A DNA stretch of 64,000 nucleotides from Lachnospiraceae bacterium AB2028 (GCA_000621425.1 JHYJ01000003.1:346913-410912); one strand, 5' to 3'. Shown: positions 16,215-25,790, counted from the stretch's first letter. Program-made: numbers and translations. The notes: generated by a model not told the origin, from the letters alone.

Positions 16215-16598
16215 TCACACTGTTATCTCTACCTGGTTATTCTCAATATCAACTATGCATGATTCATAATATCCGTCGCCGGTAGTCCTTGGTCCGCTCA
16301 CTACTTCAAACCCTGCTGCCCTGATCCTGCCGGTTAGCTCGTCTACCTTTTCTTTGCTCCCGACAGAAAATGCTATGTGGGCATACCCGCTGCGGTTAAG
16401 CGGCTTTGGATCATTTACCATATCCGGCTTGTTCATAAGTTCGAGACGGGGTCCATCCTCAAAAGAGATAAAATAGGACCTGAATCCGGTCTTTTCATTA
16501 TAATATCCTCCGTTGGATACTCCGCCGAAAAACTTTACAAAGAAATCCCTTGCGGCTTCCGGGTCATTCACATACATAGCGACGTGTTCTATTTTCAT
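16215..16598 (-). CDS. VOC-family (glyoxalase/bleomycin resistance) protein
   Basis: This is a 127-residue single VOC protein with paired beta-alpha-beta-beta-beta modules. It starts KIEHVAMYVNDPEAARDFF, with metal-ligand positions H4, E52 in PRLELMN, H73 in GYAHIAFSVGS and E124 near the end (NNQVEITV). This pattern fits a lactoylglutathione lyase-like metal enzyme or resistance protein. The substrate is unknown. AAGGG lies before the ATG. Confidence 0.8.
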   Translation of the reverse strand: MKIEHVAMYVNDPEAARDFFVKFFGGVSNGGYYNEKTGFRSYFISFEDGPRLELMNKPDMVNDPKPLNRSGYAHIAFSVGSKEKVDELTGRIRAAGFEVVSGPRTTGDGYYESCIVDIENNQVEITV

Positions 16599-16657
16599 GC
16601 TTTCCCTTTCAGTTTTCTCCGGTTCATTGTTTCTTCCGATCTAACCAGCATCCCGTT

Positions 16658-17023
16658 CTACCCGATAACTGCTGACAGTTTCTTTCCTAAAAAGATACCC
16701 AAAATACAGCAGCATACGCTCAAGACTACATAGGCTCCGCCGGCAGCATAGGCATGGTCTTCAAACAGCTTGTATGCTTCAAGTGAAAATGTCGAAAAAG
16801 TAGTGAAACCTCCGCATACCCCCGTTTTCCAGAAGAGCAGCATATTTGGTGACAAATCCTCTTTTTTATCTGCCATCCCTACAATGAAACCTATCAGTAT
16901 CGCACCTAGAATATTTGTTACCAATGTAAGAACCGGAAACTGCGATTTTACCGGTATGAGGCTTATCGCATATCTTGATACCGCTCCAAGCGCTCCGCCG
17001 AGTGCCACAAAAACAAAACTCAC
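16658..17023 (-). CDS. crcB: fluoride ion channel CrcB/FluC
   Basis: This 121-residue protein has four TM helices and the family motifs GGALGAVSRY (N-terminus), TNILGAILIGF and GGFTTFSTFSLEA. The last carries the central Phe/Thr/Ser residues that line the dual fluoride pores and the Na+ site. It exports fluoride as a dual-topology dimer, and a single gene is consistent with a homodimer. The start is GTG, with AAGGAG 9 bases upstream. There is no fluoride riboswitch in the 28-bp spacer before it, so control must come from further upstream, if at all. Confidence 0.9.
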   Translation of the reverse strand: MSFVFVALGGALGAVSRYAISLIPVKSQFPVLTLVTNILGAILIGFIVGMADKKEDLSPNMLLFWKTGVCGGFTTFSTFSLEAYKLFEDHAYAAGGAYVVLSVCCCILGIFLGKKLSAVIG

Positions 17024-17051
17024 TTTTCACTTCTCCTTTTGTAAAGTACTT

Positions 17052-17492
17052 TCAGCCGTTGCTTTGTATGTTCCTTTTAAGTTTGTCTTTTAATTCCGAG
17101 TCAATATTTAGGCTCTGCAGTATTCCGCCCAGTACCTTTTTAACTTCATCCGTCTGGGATAATGCCACTTTCTCAAACACCACTGATGCTTCCTTATCTG
17201 CTATAAGCATTTGAACAGGGCATCTCCATCCATGAAAGCGGCCGCCCTCCGGAACGAGATTGAGATTCTCAAGGTATAATTTCATTCGGGTCTCGCCAAA
17301 GTGGATCAAATTGATGGTCAGAATTTCTGAAAGAGTCATCTGCCATGATAATTCATAGCACGAATCATTGAAGATCTTCATGATACGCAGCAGATCATCC
17401 TCAGCTATGGACTCCGGGTGCTTGCGCAGCTCATCCTGCAGCAGAAGGAAATCATCCCCCGCATCACTGTAGTCATCTTTTTTGTATTCCAT
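17052..17492 (-). CDS. hypothetical protein upstream of crcB
   Basis: This 146-residue, acidic, soluble protein starts MEYKKDDYSDAGDDF and is mostly helical, with one central GGRFHGWRCPVQMLIADKEA segment. GAGG is 8 bases before ATG 17492. A GTG three codons earlier overlaps the SD and is less likely. I recognise no family. It is 28 bp upstream of crcB on the same strand and could be co-transcribed. Confidence 0.55.
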   Translation of the reverse strand: MEYKKDDYSDAGDDFLLLQDELRKHPESIAEDDLLRIMKIFNDSCYELSWQMTLSEILTINLIHFGETRMKLYLENLNLVPEGGRFHGWRCPVQMLIADKEASVVFEKVALSQTDEVKKVLGGILQSLNIDSELKDKLKRNIQSNG

Positions 17493-17650
17493 TTTTGTCA
17501 CCTCATAAATAATGCTGTCTATGCCTGCTTTATGGCAAACAGCCTTAAGTTGATAATATCAGAAACTAAGCGAAAACCCCACTAAAATTTCACTATTTTT
17601 CATTATACAGATGTTACACTAATTTATTTCCGGGACTTCACCACTCATAA

Positions 17651-17678
17651 TTTATAATGCCTTATTTTCTGTTATAAT
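17651..17678 (+). promoter_or_regulatory. putative sigma-A promoter for the hybrid kinase
   Basis: There is a perfect -10 TATAAT at 17673-17678. A weak -35 TTTATA lies 16 bases upstream, 75 bp ahead of the kinase ATG, in the divergent spacer 17493-17753. Confidence 0.4.
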
Positions 17679-17753
17679 ATGATAGATTAATTATATCTTT
17701 AAGCCATGTGTTTGCATTTAATGAAATTTAGGAGTCAGATTGGAGGATCTTGA

Positions 17754-20700
17754 ATGAAAAACGGTGCAAAAGAAAAAAATGTCCTACTAAAGAGCATTGT
17801 TATTGCTTCAGTTGTAATCGTGGTTCTTGTATTCATCGTTTTGGCGATCTACCAGATCATATTTAATGAAAAGCGAAGCAATATCATTAAAGACGGACAG
17901 ATGACAGCATTCCAGTCTGCTGAAAACTGCAATATATACCTTTCTAACAGCATAAATGCGGTAAAGATTTCGGCTTATACCATAGACGGTATGCTGGAAA
18001 CAAGCACAAATGATGAGATACTGGACTACCTGGTAGGGCAGATGAATGCCATAACAGGCACGATTTTTGAGAATACTACAGGCCTGTACGGCTACATAAA
18101 CGGTGAATACCTGGATGGTATATTATGGGTGCCGGAGGAAGGTTATGTTCCTACTGAGCGTCCCTGGTACACGGAAGCAGTTGCCAATAAAGGAGAAATC
18201 ACCCTGGTTGAGCCGTATCTTGATGCACAGACCGGCGTAGTGCTCATGACGATATCCAAGATGCTTGATGACGGGGAAAGTGTTATAGCCCTTGATATAA
18301 CGCTTGATGAGATCCAGAAGTTAACCGAGAATGCTGTAAAACCGGGCAGCGGCGATATCGAGTTTATAATTGATGACAACGGAATGGTGATCGCGCATTC
18401 CGACAGAGAAGAGATCGGTAAAAACTATAATGAAGAAAATGATTCGGTAGGATCAATAGCTATGAATCTGATCAACAGCTCAGACCGGGAATACTACGAG
18501 TTTAAGCTGAATGGTTCCCGTTATATCGCTTACTCCGAAAGTATGCAGAATGGCTGGCGCTGCATATTCGTCAAAGATGCAACTTCTGTTTTTGCACCTT
18601 TACAGGTCATATTTATCGCTGCTCTTATTTCCATACTCGTGATAATCGCTTTGACATCAGTAATTATGATAAAGTCCGGAATGAGGCAGATCATGTCGGA
18701 AAGACTCGCCAATCAGCTCTCCTCAACAGCGGATATCTATGTCTCTATGCACGAGATTGATTTTGTCAGCGATACATTTACGGAGGTAAGGAATAACAAA
18801 ACAGAGGCAACCCAGATAATCGGTGAAGTACGTAATAACTGCCAGCAGATGATACGCATGATAATGACAAAATTTTCCGATGAAACAACACGTGACAGCC
18901 TGCTTGATTTTGTGGATTTCGAGAAACTGAATGATAGGCTGAAAGATAAACGAACGGTCACATGCGAATTCTTAAGTGCTGAAAACCAATGGCGAAGAGC
19001 CAGATACATTGTCTCAGACCGCGCTGCGGACGGTAAAGTGACGCGCGCCATGTTTCTTATCGAGGATATCGAAGCCGAACGCCGCGAACGCAACAAGATG
19101 TATGATACGGTTCAAAAGCTTGCCAATCAGCTCAAGTCCATCGCTTATATATATACTTCAGTCACAGATATAGATATGCTTAACGACACGTTTGCTTCAA
19201 TCAACGTGTCCGATAATGTAATAGGAAATACGATTGGAGATTCAGTAGGAAACTGTCAAGAGTTGATCAATGGTGTGATGACCAAGCTGACGGATGAAAT
19301 ATCAAGAAAAGAAGTTCTGGAGTTTGTTGATTTCAAGAATATTGAGAAAAATGTTAGTGAGACAGGCATAGCGACCATAGAGTTTTTGAATTCAAGAGGA
19401 AAATGGTGCAGAGGCAGACTGATCGCTTCCGAGCGCACGGAGGACGGCAGACTTTCGCATGTCATATGGGCCACCGAAAATATCGATGAGGAAAAGAGAA
19501 AGCGTGATATGCTCACAAATGCTACGGAAACTCTCAATGCACGTATCTCCTCTATAGCGAATATCTACATGACTTCACATGAGATCAATATTGAGGATGA
19601 CAGCTTTATTGAGATGAAGTCCGACAGTAAATATGTCAACGATATTGTCGGTGAGGTGCGTGACAACGCCCAGGAAGTTCTCAACAAGGTTATGAATAAT
19701 GTCACGGATCCTGCATACCTGGATGATGTACTTAAATTCATCGATTTTTCCACACTCGAAAAACGCCTGCGCAGGACAGATACCATAACACTTGAATACT
19801 TAAATGTGGATAATAGATGGAGACGCGGACGTTTCATAGTTTCCAAGCGTGATGAAAATGGAAAACTTGTACGTGTTATCTGGCTGACAGAGGATATTAA
19901 TGATGAAAAGCGAGAGCGTGATGAACTGCTCAATGCATCAGAGAGGGCTATGGCCGCAAGTGAAGCCAAGTCTTCTTTCCTGTCAAATATGTCGCATGAG
20001 ATCAGAACTCCTATCAATGCAGTTCTTGGCATGAACGAAATGATACTGCGCGAGTGCGATGACAATAATATTCTGGCATATTCCGAGAGCATAAAGACTG
20101 CAGGAAACACTCTTCTCGGACTTGTTAATGACATCCTTGATTTTTCAAAGATCGAGGCAGGCAAGATGGAGATCATCCCTGTCGATTATGATCTGTCTTC
20201 GGTCATTAATGACCTTGTAAACATGATCCAGAAAAAGGCTGATGACAAGGGGCTTCAGCTCATACTTAAGATAAGCAGTAAAATACCCAAGCTCCTGCAC
20301 GGTGATGAGATACGCATTAAGCAGGTCATCACCAATATACTGACAAATGCTGTCAAATATACGGAAGAAGGTTCCGTAACTCTGATCATAAACTTTGAAA
20401 AGGTACTGGATGAAGAGGATAACATCATCCTGAATGTCTGTGTGAAGGATACAGGTATCGGTATCAAACCCGATGATATGAAAAAGCTGTTCTCTGAGTT
20501 TGACCGTATAGAAGAGGAACGCAACCGGAACGTGGAAGGAACCGGACTCGGCATGAGCATCACAAAGCGCCTGCTTGAGATGATGGGATCCACGCTTGAA
20601 GTAGAAAGCGTTTATGAGCTCGGATCAAAGTTTTCTTTCAAGCTTAAGCAGACTGTTGTGGCATGGGAAGAGATCGGAGACTATGAAGCATCATACATGG

Positions 20701-21755
20701 CATCAATACAAAAGCATGAAAAATACCGTGAGTCATTCTACGCTCCGGAGGCGCAGATCCTTGTTATAGATGATAACGAGATGAACCTGATCGTTTTCCA
20801 GAATCTCCTCAAGCAGACCGGTGTAAAGATCGATACAGCCCTGAGCGGTGACGAAGGTCTTGTACTTTCGTATGATAAAAAATATGACATCATCTTTTTC
20901 GATCATATGATGCCGGAGAAAGACGGTATAGAAACACTTCAAGAACTCCGCTTACGCCCGAAGGATCCGAACCTTGATACGCCGGCGATCTGTCTGACGG
21001 CAAACGCAATCTCCGGTGCAAGAGAGAAATACCTGGACGCAGGCTTCGACGATTATCTTACAAAGCCGATCGATTGCGAGAAACTTGAGCAGATGCTGAT
21101 CAGATATCTGCCGGAAGGCAAAGTAAAAAGCGGCCGTGAAGATGACAAGACAGATGCGGACAATAATGGGAACAAATTGCCTGAGTTTCTGCTTGGTATA
21201 GACGAGATCAACACGGATACCGGCATTACAAATAACGGAGATGTTACGGCATATATTGAAACCCTGAAGTTATTTGCCAAAAACTCGAAAAAATATGTTC
21301 AGGAGATAGAGGGCTTCTGTGATTCGGATGACATCAAGAATGTCACGATCAAAATACATGCGCTGAAAAGTACCGCAAGGATAATCGGTGCCACGGATCT
21401 CGGAGAGCTTGCCCAAACTCTTGAGGATGCCGGCAAAGCCGAAGACCGTGCGCTCCTTGAAGAGAAGCTGCCCGAACTGCTTGCACGCTTGGCAAAGCTC
21501 GGTGACGAATTATCCATTCTCAACGGAGATAGCGGAGATACCAATAAAGGCAAGCCGGAAATAACAGCTGAAGAACTTGAAAAGGCATATTCTGAGATCA
21601 GGGAATTTGCCGATGACTGCAACAACACAGGTATCGAAGAAATTATGGAAAAGCTTGCGCAATATGCTCTTCCCGATGCCGAAATGGAAAAAGTGAATAC
21701 AATAAATTCGGCACTCGAAGATTTTGATTTTGACCGCATAATCGAATTGCTGTAA
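17754..21755 (+). CDS. Cache-domain hybrid sensor histidine kinase with receiver and HPt
   Basis: The protein is 1333 residues. TM1 (about 15-38) and TM2 (about 283-308) enclose a dCache-type extracellular sensor (PWYTEAVANKGE ... EPYLDAQTG). Three tandem repeats of about 139 residues follow, starting near 316, 454 and 593, each with an N-Q-L/A-R-I-S-S opening, an FVDF/FIDF centre and a WRRGR...VIW...I(D/N)(D/E)E end, like degenerate PAS modules. Then come HisKA (SFLSNMSHEIRTPINAV, H748), HATPase_c (GTGLGMSITKRLLEMMGS), a receiver domain (ILVIDDNEMN; D1050 in FFDHMMPEKDG) and a C-terminal HPt (IHALKSTARIIGA, H1202). It is a complete phosphorelay in one chain. GGAGG is 7 bases before the ATG. 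The next gene is a likely partner regulator. The ligand is unknown. Confidence 0.9.
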   Translation: MKNGAKEKNVLLKSIVIASVVIVVLVFIVLAIYQIIFNEKRSNIIKDGQMTAFQSAENCNIYLSNSINAVKISAYTIDGMLETSTNDEILDYLVGQMNAITGTIFENTTGLYGYINGEYLDGILWVPEEGYVPTERPWYTEAVANKGEITLVEPYLDAQTGVVLMTISKMLDDGESVIALDITLDEIQKLTENAVKPGSGDIEFIIDDNGMVIAHSDREEIGKNYNEENDSVGSIAMNLINSSDREYYEFKLNGSRYIAYSESMQNGWRCIFVKDATSVFAPLQVIFIAALISILVIIALTSVIMIKSGMRQIMSERLANQLSSTADIYVSMHEIDFVSDTFTEVRNNKTEATQIIGEVRNNCQQMIRMIMTKFSDETTRDSLLDFVDFEKLNDRLKDKRTVTCEFLSAENQWRRARYIVSDRAADGKVTRAMFLIEDIEAERRERNKMYDTVQKLANQLKSIAYIYTSVTDIDMLNDTFASINVSDNVIGNTIGDSVGNCQELINGVMTKLTDEISRKEVLEFVDFKNIEKNVSETGIATIEFLNSRGKWCRGRLIASERTEDGRLSHVIWATENIDEEKRKRDMLTNATETLNARISSIANIYMTSHEINIEDDSFIEMKSDSKYVNDIVGEVRDNAQEVLNKVMNNVTDPAYLDDVLKFIDFSTLEKRLRRTDTITLEYLNVDNRWRRGRFIVSKRDENGKLVRVIWLTEDINDEKRERDELLNASERAMAASEAKSSFLSNMSHEIRTPINAVLGMNEMILRECDDNNILAYSESIKTAGNTLLGLVNDILDFSKIEAGKMEIIPVDYDLSSVINDLVNMIQKKADDKGLQLILKISSKIPKLLHGDEIRIKQVITNILTNAVKYTEEGSVTLIINFEKVLDEEDNIILNVCVKDTGIGIKPDDMKKLFSEFDRIEEERNRNVEGTGLGMSITKRLLEMMGSTLEVESVYELGSKFSFKLKQTVVAWEEIGDYEASYMASIQKHEKYRESFYAPEAQILVIDDNEMNLIVFQNLLKQTGVKIDTALSGDEGLVLSYDKKYDIIFFDHMMPEKDGIETLQELRLRPKDPNLDTPAICLTANAISGAREKYLDAGFDDYLTKPIDCEKLEQMLIRYLPEGKVKSGREDDKTDADNNGNKLPEFLLGIDEINTDTGITNNGDVTAYIETLKLFAKNSKKYVQEIEGFCDSDDIKNVTIKIHALKSTARIIGATDLGELAQTLEDAGKAEDRALLEEKLPELLARLAKLGDELSILNGDSGDTNKGKPEITAEELEKAYSEIREFADDCNNTGIEEIMEKLAQYALPDAEMEKVNTINSALEDFDFDRIIELL

Positions 21756-21791
21756 AACAAAGCATACTATAATAGAGAGGACGGTAATAAA

Positions 21792-22568
21792 ATGGATATC
21801 ATTTCAGGAAAAAAGATCTTACTGATAACATCTCATAAAAGCGTGATAGTGAGCGGACTTGAGAAGAAGCTTATGGGGCTTGGATTCAATGTATTGACCG
21901 TCGGGGACAGTGCCTCAGATATAGAGAGTAATAAACTTGGAACGGATCTGTTTTTGTATTACTTACCGACCGATATCCAGGATGACAGCGAAATCATAAG
22001 GAAATACGACTTTGTCAATATCATTGATAAGTTAAAAGACAAAAAGTTGATCCTGATTGGTGAACACAGAGACCGTGATTTATATCTGAAAATAGCGCCG
22101 GCTATAAGGGATAAAGTATGGATCGACAGGCCGATAGATTTTCCTGTTCTGGAGAATGATATCTTCACACTTTTAGAGGAAAAACATGTGGTACATATTG
22201 ACAGAAGAATACTGATCGTTGATGATGATCCTACTTATGCAAAGATGGTAAGCAGCTGGATCAAGGATCAATATATGGTAAATGTTGTAACAACCGGTAT
22301 GCATGCATTAAAATTCCTTATTAAAAATAAGGTGGATCTTATTCTCCTGGACTATGAAATGCCGGTGGTTGATGGTCCACAGGTTCTTGAGATGATAAGA
22401 AGTGATCCGGAATTATCTGATATTCCGGTTGTTTTCCTGACGGGCATCAACAGCCGGGAGAGTATAGAAAGAGTTCTTTCACTCAAGCCGTCAGGTTATA
22501 TCTTAAAAAACACCACAAAGGAAGATCTGAGAAAAACGCTCCAGGATCTGTTCGCAAAGATGTCGTAA
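21792..22568 (+). CDS. response regulator with two receiver-like domains, no output domain
   Basis: The protein is 258 residues. The C-terminal half is a canonical receiver: ILIVDDDPTYAK, the phospho-acceptor D187 in LILLDYEMPVVDG, FLTG and a K in GYILKNT. The N-terminal half (KKILLITSHKSVIVSGLEKKL) has a receiver-like alpha/beta fold but lacks the acidic pocket, so it is a pseudo-receiver. There is no DNA-binding or enzymatic output, so it probably works by protein contact or as a phosphate sink for the kinase 36 bp upstream. AGAGG precedes the ATG at longer than usual spacing. Confidence 0.85.
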   Translation: MDIISGKKILLITSHKSVIVSGLEKKLMGLGFNVLTVGDSASDIESNKLGTDLFLYYLPTDIQDDSEIIRKYDFVNIIDKLKDKKLILIGEHRDRDLYLKIAPAIRDKVWIDRPIDFPVLENDIFTLLEEKHVVHIDRRILIVDDDPTYAKMVSSWIKDQYMVNVVTTGMHALKFLIKNKVDLILLDYEMPVVDGPQVLEMIRSDPELSDIPVVFLTGINSRESIERVLSLKPSGYILKNTTKEDLRKTLQDLFAKMS

Positions 22569-22574
22569 AAAAAC

Positions 22575-22595
22575 CGCCCCTTGTAATAAGGGGCG
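22575..22595 (+). terminator. terminator after the kinase-regulator pair
   Basis: CGCCCCTT and AAGGGGCG form a perfect 8-bp stem around GTAAT, 6 bp past the stop, followed by a modest T-rich tail. A run of A before the stem would support use from the other side, by the convergent lipoprotein gene. Confidence 0.75.
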
Positions 22596-22642
22596 ATTTG
22601 CTTCTTGATTACAAAAATTATGGAATTATATGGAACTGTTTT

Positions 22643-23110
22643 TTAATCCAATGAGTAGCTTCCTACTATACTTATAATATTTTTGAGTTCTTTATTCTCA
22701 TTGATATATCCGCTATAAAGCAGATGGGCATCACCATTCTCATCATAGTAGGTAAAGGAATATGTGGATCCATCGCACGCATCTTCTTCATAATCATTGA
22801 AGGTTCCCTTTTCATAGGCATCAACACAGAACTCATAAACGGTTATAAAATCTTCATCGCTCATCGTTACTCCGATCTGGTTTACCGGATTGGGATTAAT
22901 GGCCGCTCCGGCATATGTCACGGTCATGGTATAGATTGATGCGTTATATTCCTCCTCTGTCATCTCCCCCTGTCCGACGTGCGTGATTTCTAAAAGGTTT
23001 CCCTGATTCCGGTGAATCGCTTCAAGATCAATATTCCTTTTTCCGCAGCCTCCCATAACAGCTATTAATGACATCAGTAATACAGATAAAACAAACTTTT
23101 TCATTTTCAT
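22643..23110 (-). CDS. small lipoprotein
   Basis: This 155-residue lipoprotein begins MKMKKFVLSVLLMSLI with the lipobox VMGGC at about residue 21-25, so it is lipid-anchored outside the membrane. The mature part (NIDLEAIHRNQGNLLEI...) is acidic and has no recognised domain. Start 23110 is chosen because GGAGG sits 8 bases upstream. An in-frame ATG at 23125 has none. It is convergent with the response regulator gene. Confidence 0.75.
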   Translation of the reverse strand: MKMKKFVLSVLLMSLIAVMGGCGKRNIDLEAIHRNQGNLLEITHVGQGEMTEEEYNASIYTMTVTYAGAAINPNPVNQIGVTMSDEDFITVYEFCVDAYEKGTFNDYEEDACDGSTYSFTYYDENGDAHLLYSGYINENKELKNIISIVGSYSLD

Positions 23111-23185
23111 GATTATTTCCTCCAAATTTGATTTTCATAGAAGATACGTTCCCGGAGGCATGGATTTATGGAAAATTTTTCAGCT

Positions 23186-23746
23186 CTACAGATCGGCTTC
23201 GTAAACTTTAAATATCACAAAATCTCCATCCTCAAGTGTGTACTTGGGATGAGTGGCAACAAATTCTTCCCGCTGTTTCAGATATGTGTCCATTTCTTCC
23301 CTGGTCTGAATCAGTCCGTTACTATTTAATTTAACATCAGGGAAAACAAAAGGAATCTCGTTATAGACCGCCGAATAATTATCTCCTCCGATATAGGCAT
23401 AATCATATCCGAGAAAATTCATTTTTATATCAGGGCTCAGTTCCATTACCGGTGCAGGTACAACGGTCATAACAACGAGCACTCTGTACTTTATCCCCAA
23501 AGTTTTTGAGACAGAGATGTATTTTCTGATATATTCCAAGTCAGTGCATGCGGAAACCCAGGATTGTTCGGAAAGCATCCAGCCCCTGTCTATGCATTCC
23601 TCATAGTAAGGTTCAAACCGGTCTTCGTAATCAGGGTGGTTGTTCAGATACCAGTTTTCTCCGGAACCGGAACTAAACCCGCTCCCGTCCACACCTTTAT
23701 AGGAATTGTTAACATCTTTTTGAATGATGAAACCGTTTATGTGCAT
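23186..23746 (-). CDS. hypothetical protein coupled to a DUF1848 gene
   Basis: This 186-residue soluble protein starts MHINGFIIQKDVNNSYKGVD. It is rich in Y, D and E and has no membrane segment or known motif. It includes a LGIKYRVLVVMTVVPAPV strand region. GAGG lies 8 bases before the ATG, and the start overlaps the end of the DUF1848 gene by 10 bases, so the two are translationally coupled. Function unknown. Confidence 0.6.
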   Translation of the reverse strand: MHINGFIIQKDVNNSYKGVDGSGFSSGSGENWYLNNHPDYEDRFEPYYEECIDRGWMLSEQSWVSACTDLEYIRKYISVSKTLGIKYRVLVVMTVVPAPVMELSPDIKMNFLGYDYAYIGGDNYSAVYNEIPFVFPDVKLNSNGLIQTREEMDTYLKQREEFVATHPKYTLEDGDFVIFKVYEADL

Positions 23747-24678
23747 ACTTTCAGCCTCATTTGTCTATCAAGCCAGCTTTTCTGTTTTGCCTCGTGGATA
23801 ATATCGCCGGGCAGACTGTTTCCAATAAGGAAAGGCGACTTGGGATCGTGGCTTTTCATATTTTCTTTCACAAGCATCACATTCGAATTGGCATAGCAGT
23901 ACCTGCACAGATGTCCGCAGGTATCATAGGCGCCGATGTCTGATCCGAGAAGGCAGGCGCATTCATTGTTCCTCTGATTTTTGCTCTGTTTTGGAACATT
24001 AAGATGCGCGCCGAGAGCAGTCTCAAAAGTCTTCACCGTCATACACCCGGAGCAGTCCGCACCGTATGGCTCAAGAAATTTTCCTTCTGCGCACGGCTTG
24101 ATGGTAATACCATGCTGCCTTGCAATCTCAATAAAAGCCCTGCCGATCGTCAGCCGGTCTTTCTGAAAAACTGTCCTGGCTTCCGGAAAATTCCGCTCCA
24201 CCTTCTTATAGATATCGATGAAACTGATCACGCAGGTCTTGGTGTAGCCTGCAAGATTTTCAGACATCTGCTCAAACTGATCAATGTGCCATTCTACGGA
24301 ATGCTCAGCATCCACAAGGATCGGATCATATCTCCAGCCCATACTGTCTACGCCCACGATATCAGAAAGTTTCTTAAAATCTTCCATCACCTTCTGCTTA
24401 TCCGGCACGTTCGGTTCGATATCTTTTCCGTATGGAGTGATGGTAACAAACCAGTACTGCCCATAGAGTTTCAGATTTTCCATATGCGGCAGCATCGGTG
24501 AAGGATTCTTCGTACAGAATGTGATAAGATCCACGACTTCCGGAGACAGGCTGTATCTCGTAACTTGGGAAGTATTATACGGATTACGTACTAATACGTA
24601 TTTCTCTCTTATGCGATTTATCATCCATTCATGATAGAATGCCGGTATGTCCGTGCGCATTCCGGTATTTATTATCAA
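23737..24678 (-). CDS. DUF1848 family protein
   Basis: The protein is 313 residues, starting MIINTGMRTDIPAFYHEW, the family's typical opening. Inner motifs are RNPYNTSQVTRYSLSP, FVTITPYG, GWRYDPILV and a C-terminal cysteine set including GADCSGC, CACLLGSDIGAYDTC and GHLCRYCYAN. The DUF1848 family looks like a radical-SAM/TIM-barrel relative with iron-sulfur cysteines. Its reaction is unknown. The start is TTG at 24678, supported by agreement with the family N-terminus. The ribosome site (GGAAGTGG) is moderate. It overlaps the next gene by 10 bases. Confidence 0.8.
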   Translation of the reverse strand: MIINTGMRTDIPAFYHEWMINRIREKYVLVRNPYNTSQVTRYSLSPEVVDLITFCTKNPSPMLPHMENLKLYGQYWFVTITPYGKDIEPNVPDKQKVMEDFKKLSDIVGVDSMGWRYDPILVDAEHSVEWHIDQFEQMSENLAGYTKTCVISFIDIYKKVERNFPEARTVFQKDRLTIGRAFIEIARQHGITIKPCAEGKFLEPYGADCSGCMTVKTFETALGAHLNVPKQSKNQRNNECACLLGSDIGAYDTCGHLCRYCYANSNVMLVKENMKSHDPKSPFLIGNSLPGDIIHEAKQKSWLDRQMRLKVCT

Positions 24679-24705
24679 GAAACCACTTCCTTATATCTTC
24701 TGAAA

Positions 24706-25170
24706 TTAAGAATATTTTTTTATCCCTATCATACCGTCAGCATGCAGTCCGATTCTGTAACTGCCGTTTTCCAGTTCGAGTTCGCCGATGGTTTCCATTT
24801 CCAGATCAGGATAATATAAACACTGAAGTAATTCACCGGCCATAACTACGATTAACTTGCCGGATTCAATACTGATACTTCCCGTCAGTTTATCGGAATC
24901 GGTTTCTTCCAAAACAAATTCCTTTTCACCGGGACCCATAAGATAAACCCACATCTTTCCGCTTTCGATAAATTCTTTAAGCGGTGTGGTTTCGCGCTCA
25001 TAAACTTCTGTCCACTCTTCATCCGGGAAATCATCCACCAGTTCAGTCACGCCGTTTGGATCAAGAAAGATATTTATGGCATTCAGGATATCCTCGTTCA
25101 TATCCTTAAAATAAGCCGGATCCATAAGAACAATTCCGTCATTTATATCACACTGAACTTTGAATTTCAT
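24706..25170 (-). CDS. hypothetical acidic protein
   Basis: This 154-residue protein starts MKFKVQCDINDGIVLMDPA. It is strongly acidic, predicted all-soluble and rich in beta strands near the C-terminus (GSISIESGKLIVVMAGEL). I recognise no family. Its size, charge and place among similar genes recall immunity proteins, but that is only context. TGGAGG lies before the ATG. Confidence 0.55.
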   Translation of the reverse strand: MKFKVQCDINDGIVLMDPAYFKDMNEDILNAINIFLDPNGVTELVDDFPDEEWTEVYERETTPLKEFIESGKMWVYLMGPGEKEFVLEETDSDKLTGSISIESGKLIVVMAGELLQCLYYPDLEMETIGELELENGSYRIGLHADGMIGIKKYS

Positions 25171-25216
25171 TTTTCCTCCATAGGGATACAGGGTTATGAA
25201 TATGGTGAAATTGAAC

Positions 25217-25240
25217 TTTTAGTCCAAAGGGTCTGACCCC
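25217..25240 (-). repeat. 24-bp repeat copy 1 (GGGGTCAGACCCTTTGGACT)
   Basis: On the minus strand it reads GGGGTCAGACCCTTTGGACT and continues AAAA. It lies directly after the stop of the 25240-25770 gene. A second copy is at 27448-27473. The GGGTC-A-GACCC core is a dyad. Confidence 0.6.
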
Positions 25241-25770
25241 TATATTGCCTGGCGCACATCAACGCCATATTTTTCCCTTAGGTATCCTTCATAATCAAAC
25301 TGATTCGGAACGGACTGGTTCCAGGTTACATTCTGATCGGGAACTGCCGCATAGAAATATTTTCCATTGGCTATACCGTTGCATGAGTCACCATACTGAT
25401 TGTTCCAGTCCCTTTCTGCGATCAGCGGGAGCTCTCCCTTCTGATCTGAAAAAGCATAAGCGAATGAGCTTTCAGCCGTATCACTCATCCACAACAGGAT
25501 ATTTAAATAGTCCCAGGTCGGCGGAAGCTCTGCCACATCAGGCAGAAGGGTGAGGGCAACATATGTCCACTGCGTATCACCCAGCATATATAACTGTGTT
25601 GAAAAAGCAGCTTCGGTAATATATATTTCATGATACTCATCCATCTGTGCTTTTACTTTACTGAATTCGCCGCCCTTCAGGAAAATATAAATCCGGTAGT
25701 TTTTCAGATTTGGAAGGGAATCAAAAGTGTTCCCTTCATCACGCTTTTTAAAAATATCAAAGAGTCCCAT
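25240..25770 (-). CDS. hypothetical protein with MGLFD N-terminus
   Basis: This 176-residue protein starts MGLFDIFKKRDEG and has a beta-rich acidic body with no membrane segment. GGAGG is 6 bases before ATG 25770, so the start eight codons upstream is rejected. Two other proteins in the window (29821 minus, 32180 plus) share the MGLFDxFxK opening but little else. It follows the KptA-like gene by 20 bp. Function unknown. Confidence 0.6.
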   Translation of the reverse strand: MGLFDIFKKRDEGNTFDSLPNLKNYRIYIFLKGGEFSKVKAQMDEYHEIYITEAAFSTQLYMLGDTQWTYVALTLLPDVAELPPTWDYLNILLWMSDTAESSFAYAFSDQKGELPLIAERDWNNQYGDSCNGIANGKYFYAAVPDQNVTWNQSVPNQFDYEGYLREKYGVDVRQAI

Positions 25771-25790
25771 TGTCTGCCTCCGGTTTATCT

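Noticed and set aside
17024-17051. Fluoride riboswitch ahead of crcB
   Set aside because: The spacer is only 28 bp and lacks any aptamer-like sequence.
19565-20593. Long open frames on the minus strand inside the hybrid kinase gene
   Set aside because: They are out-of-frame shadows of a clearly coding plus-strand gene and encode Ser/Leu-rich nonsense without ribosome sites.
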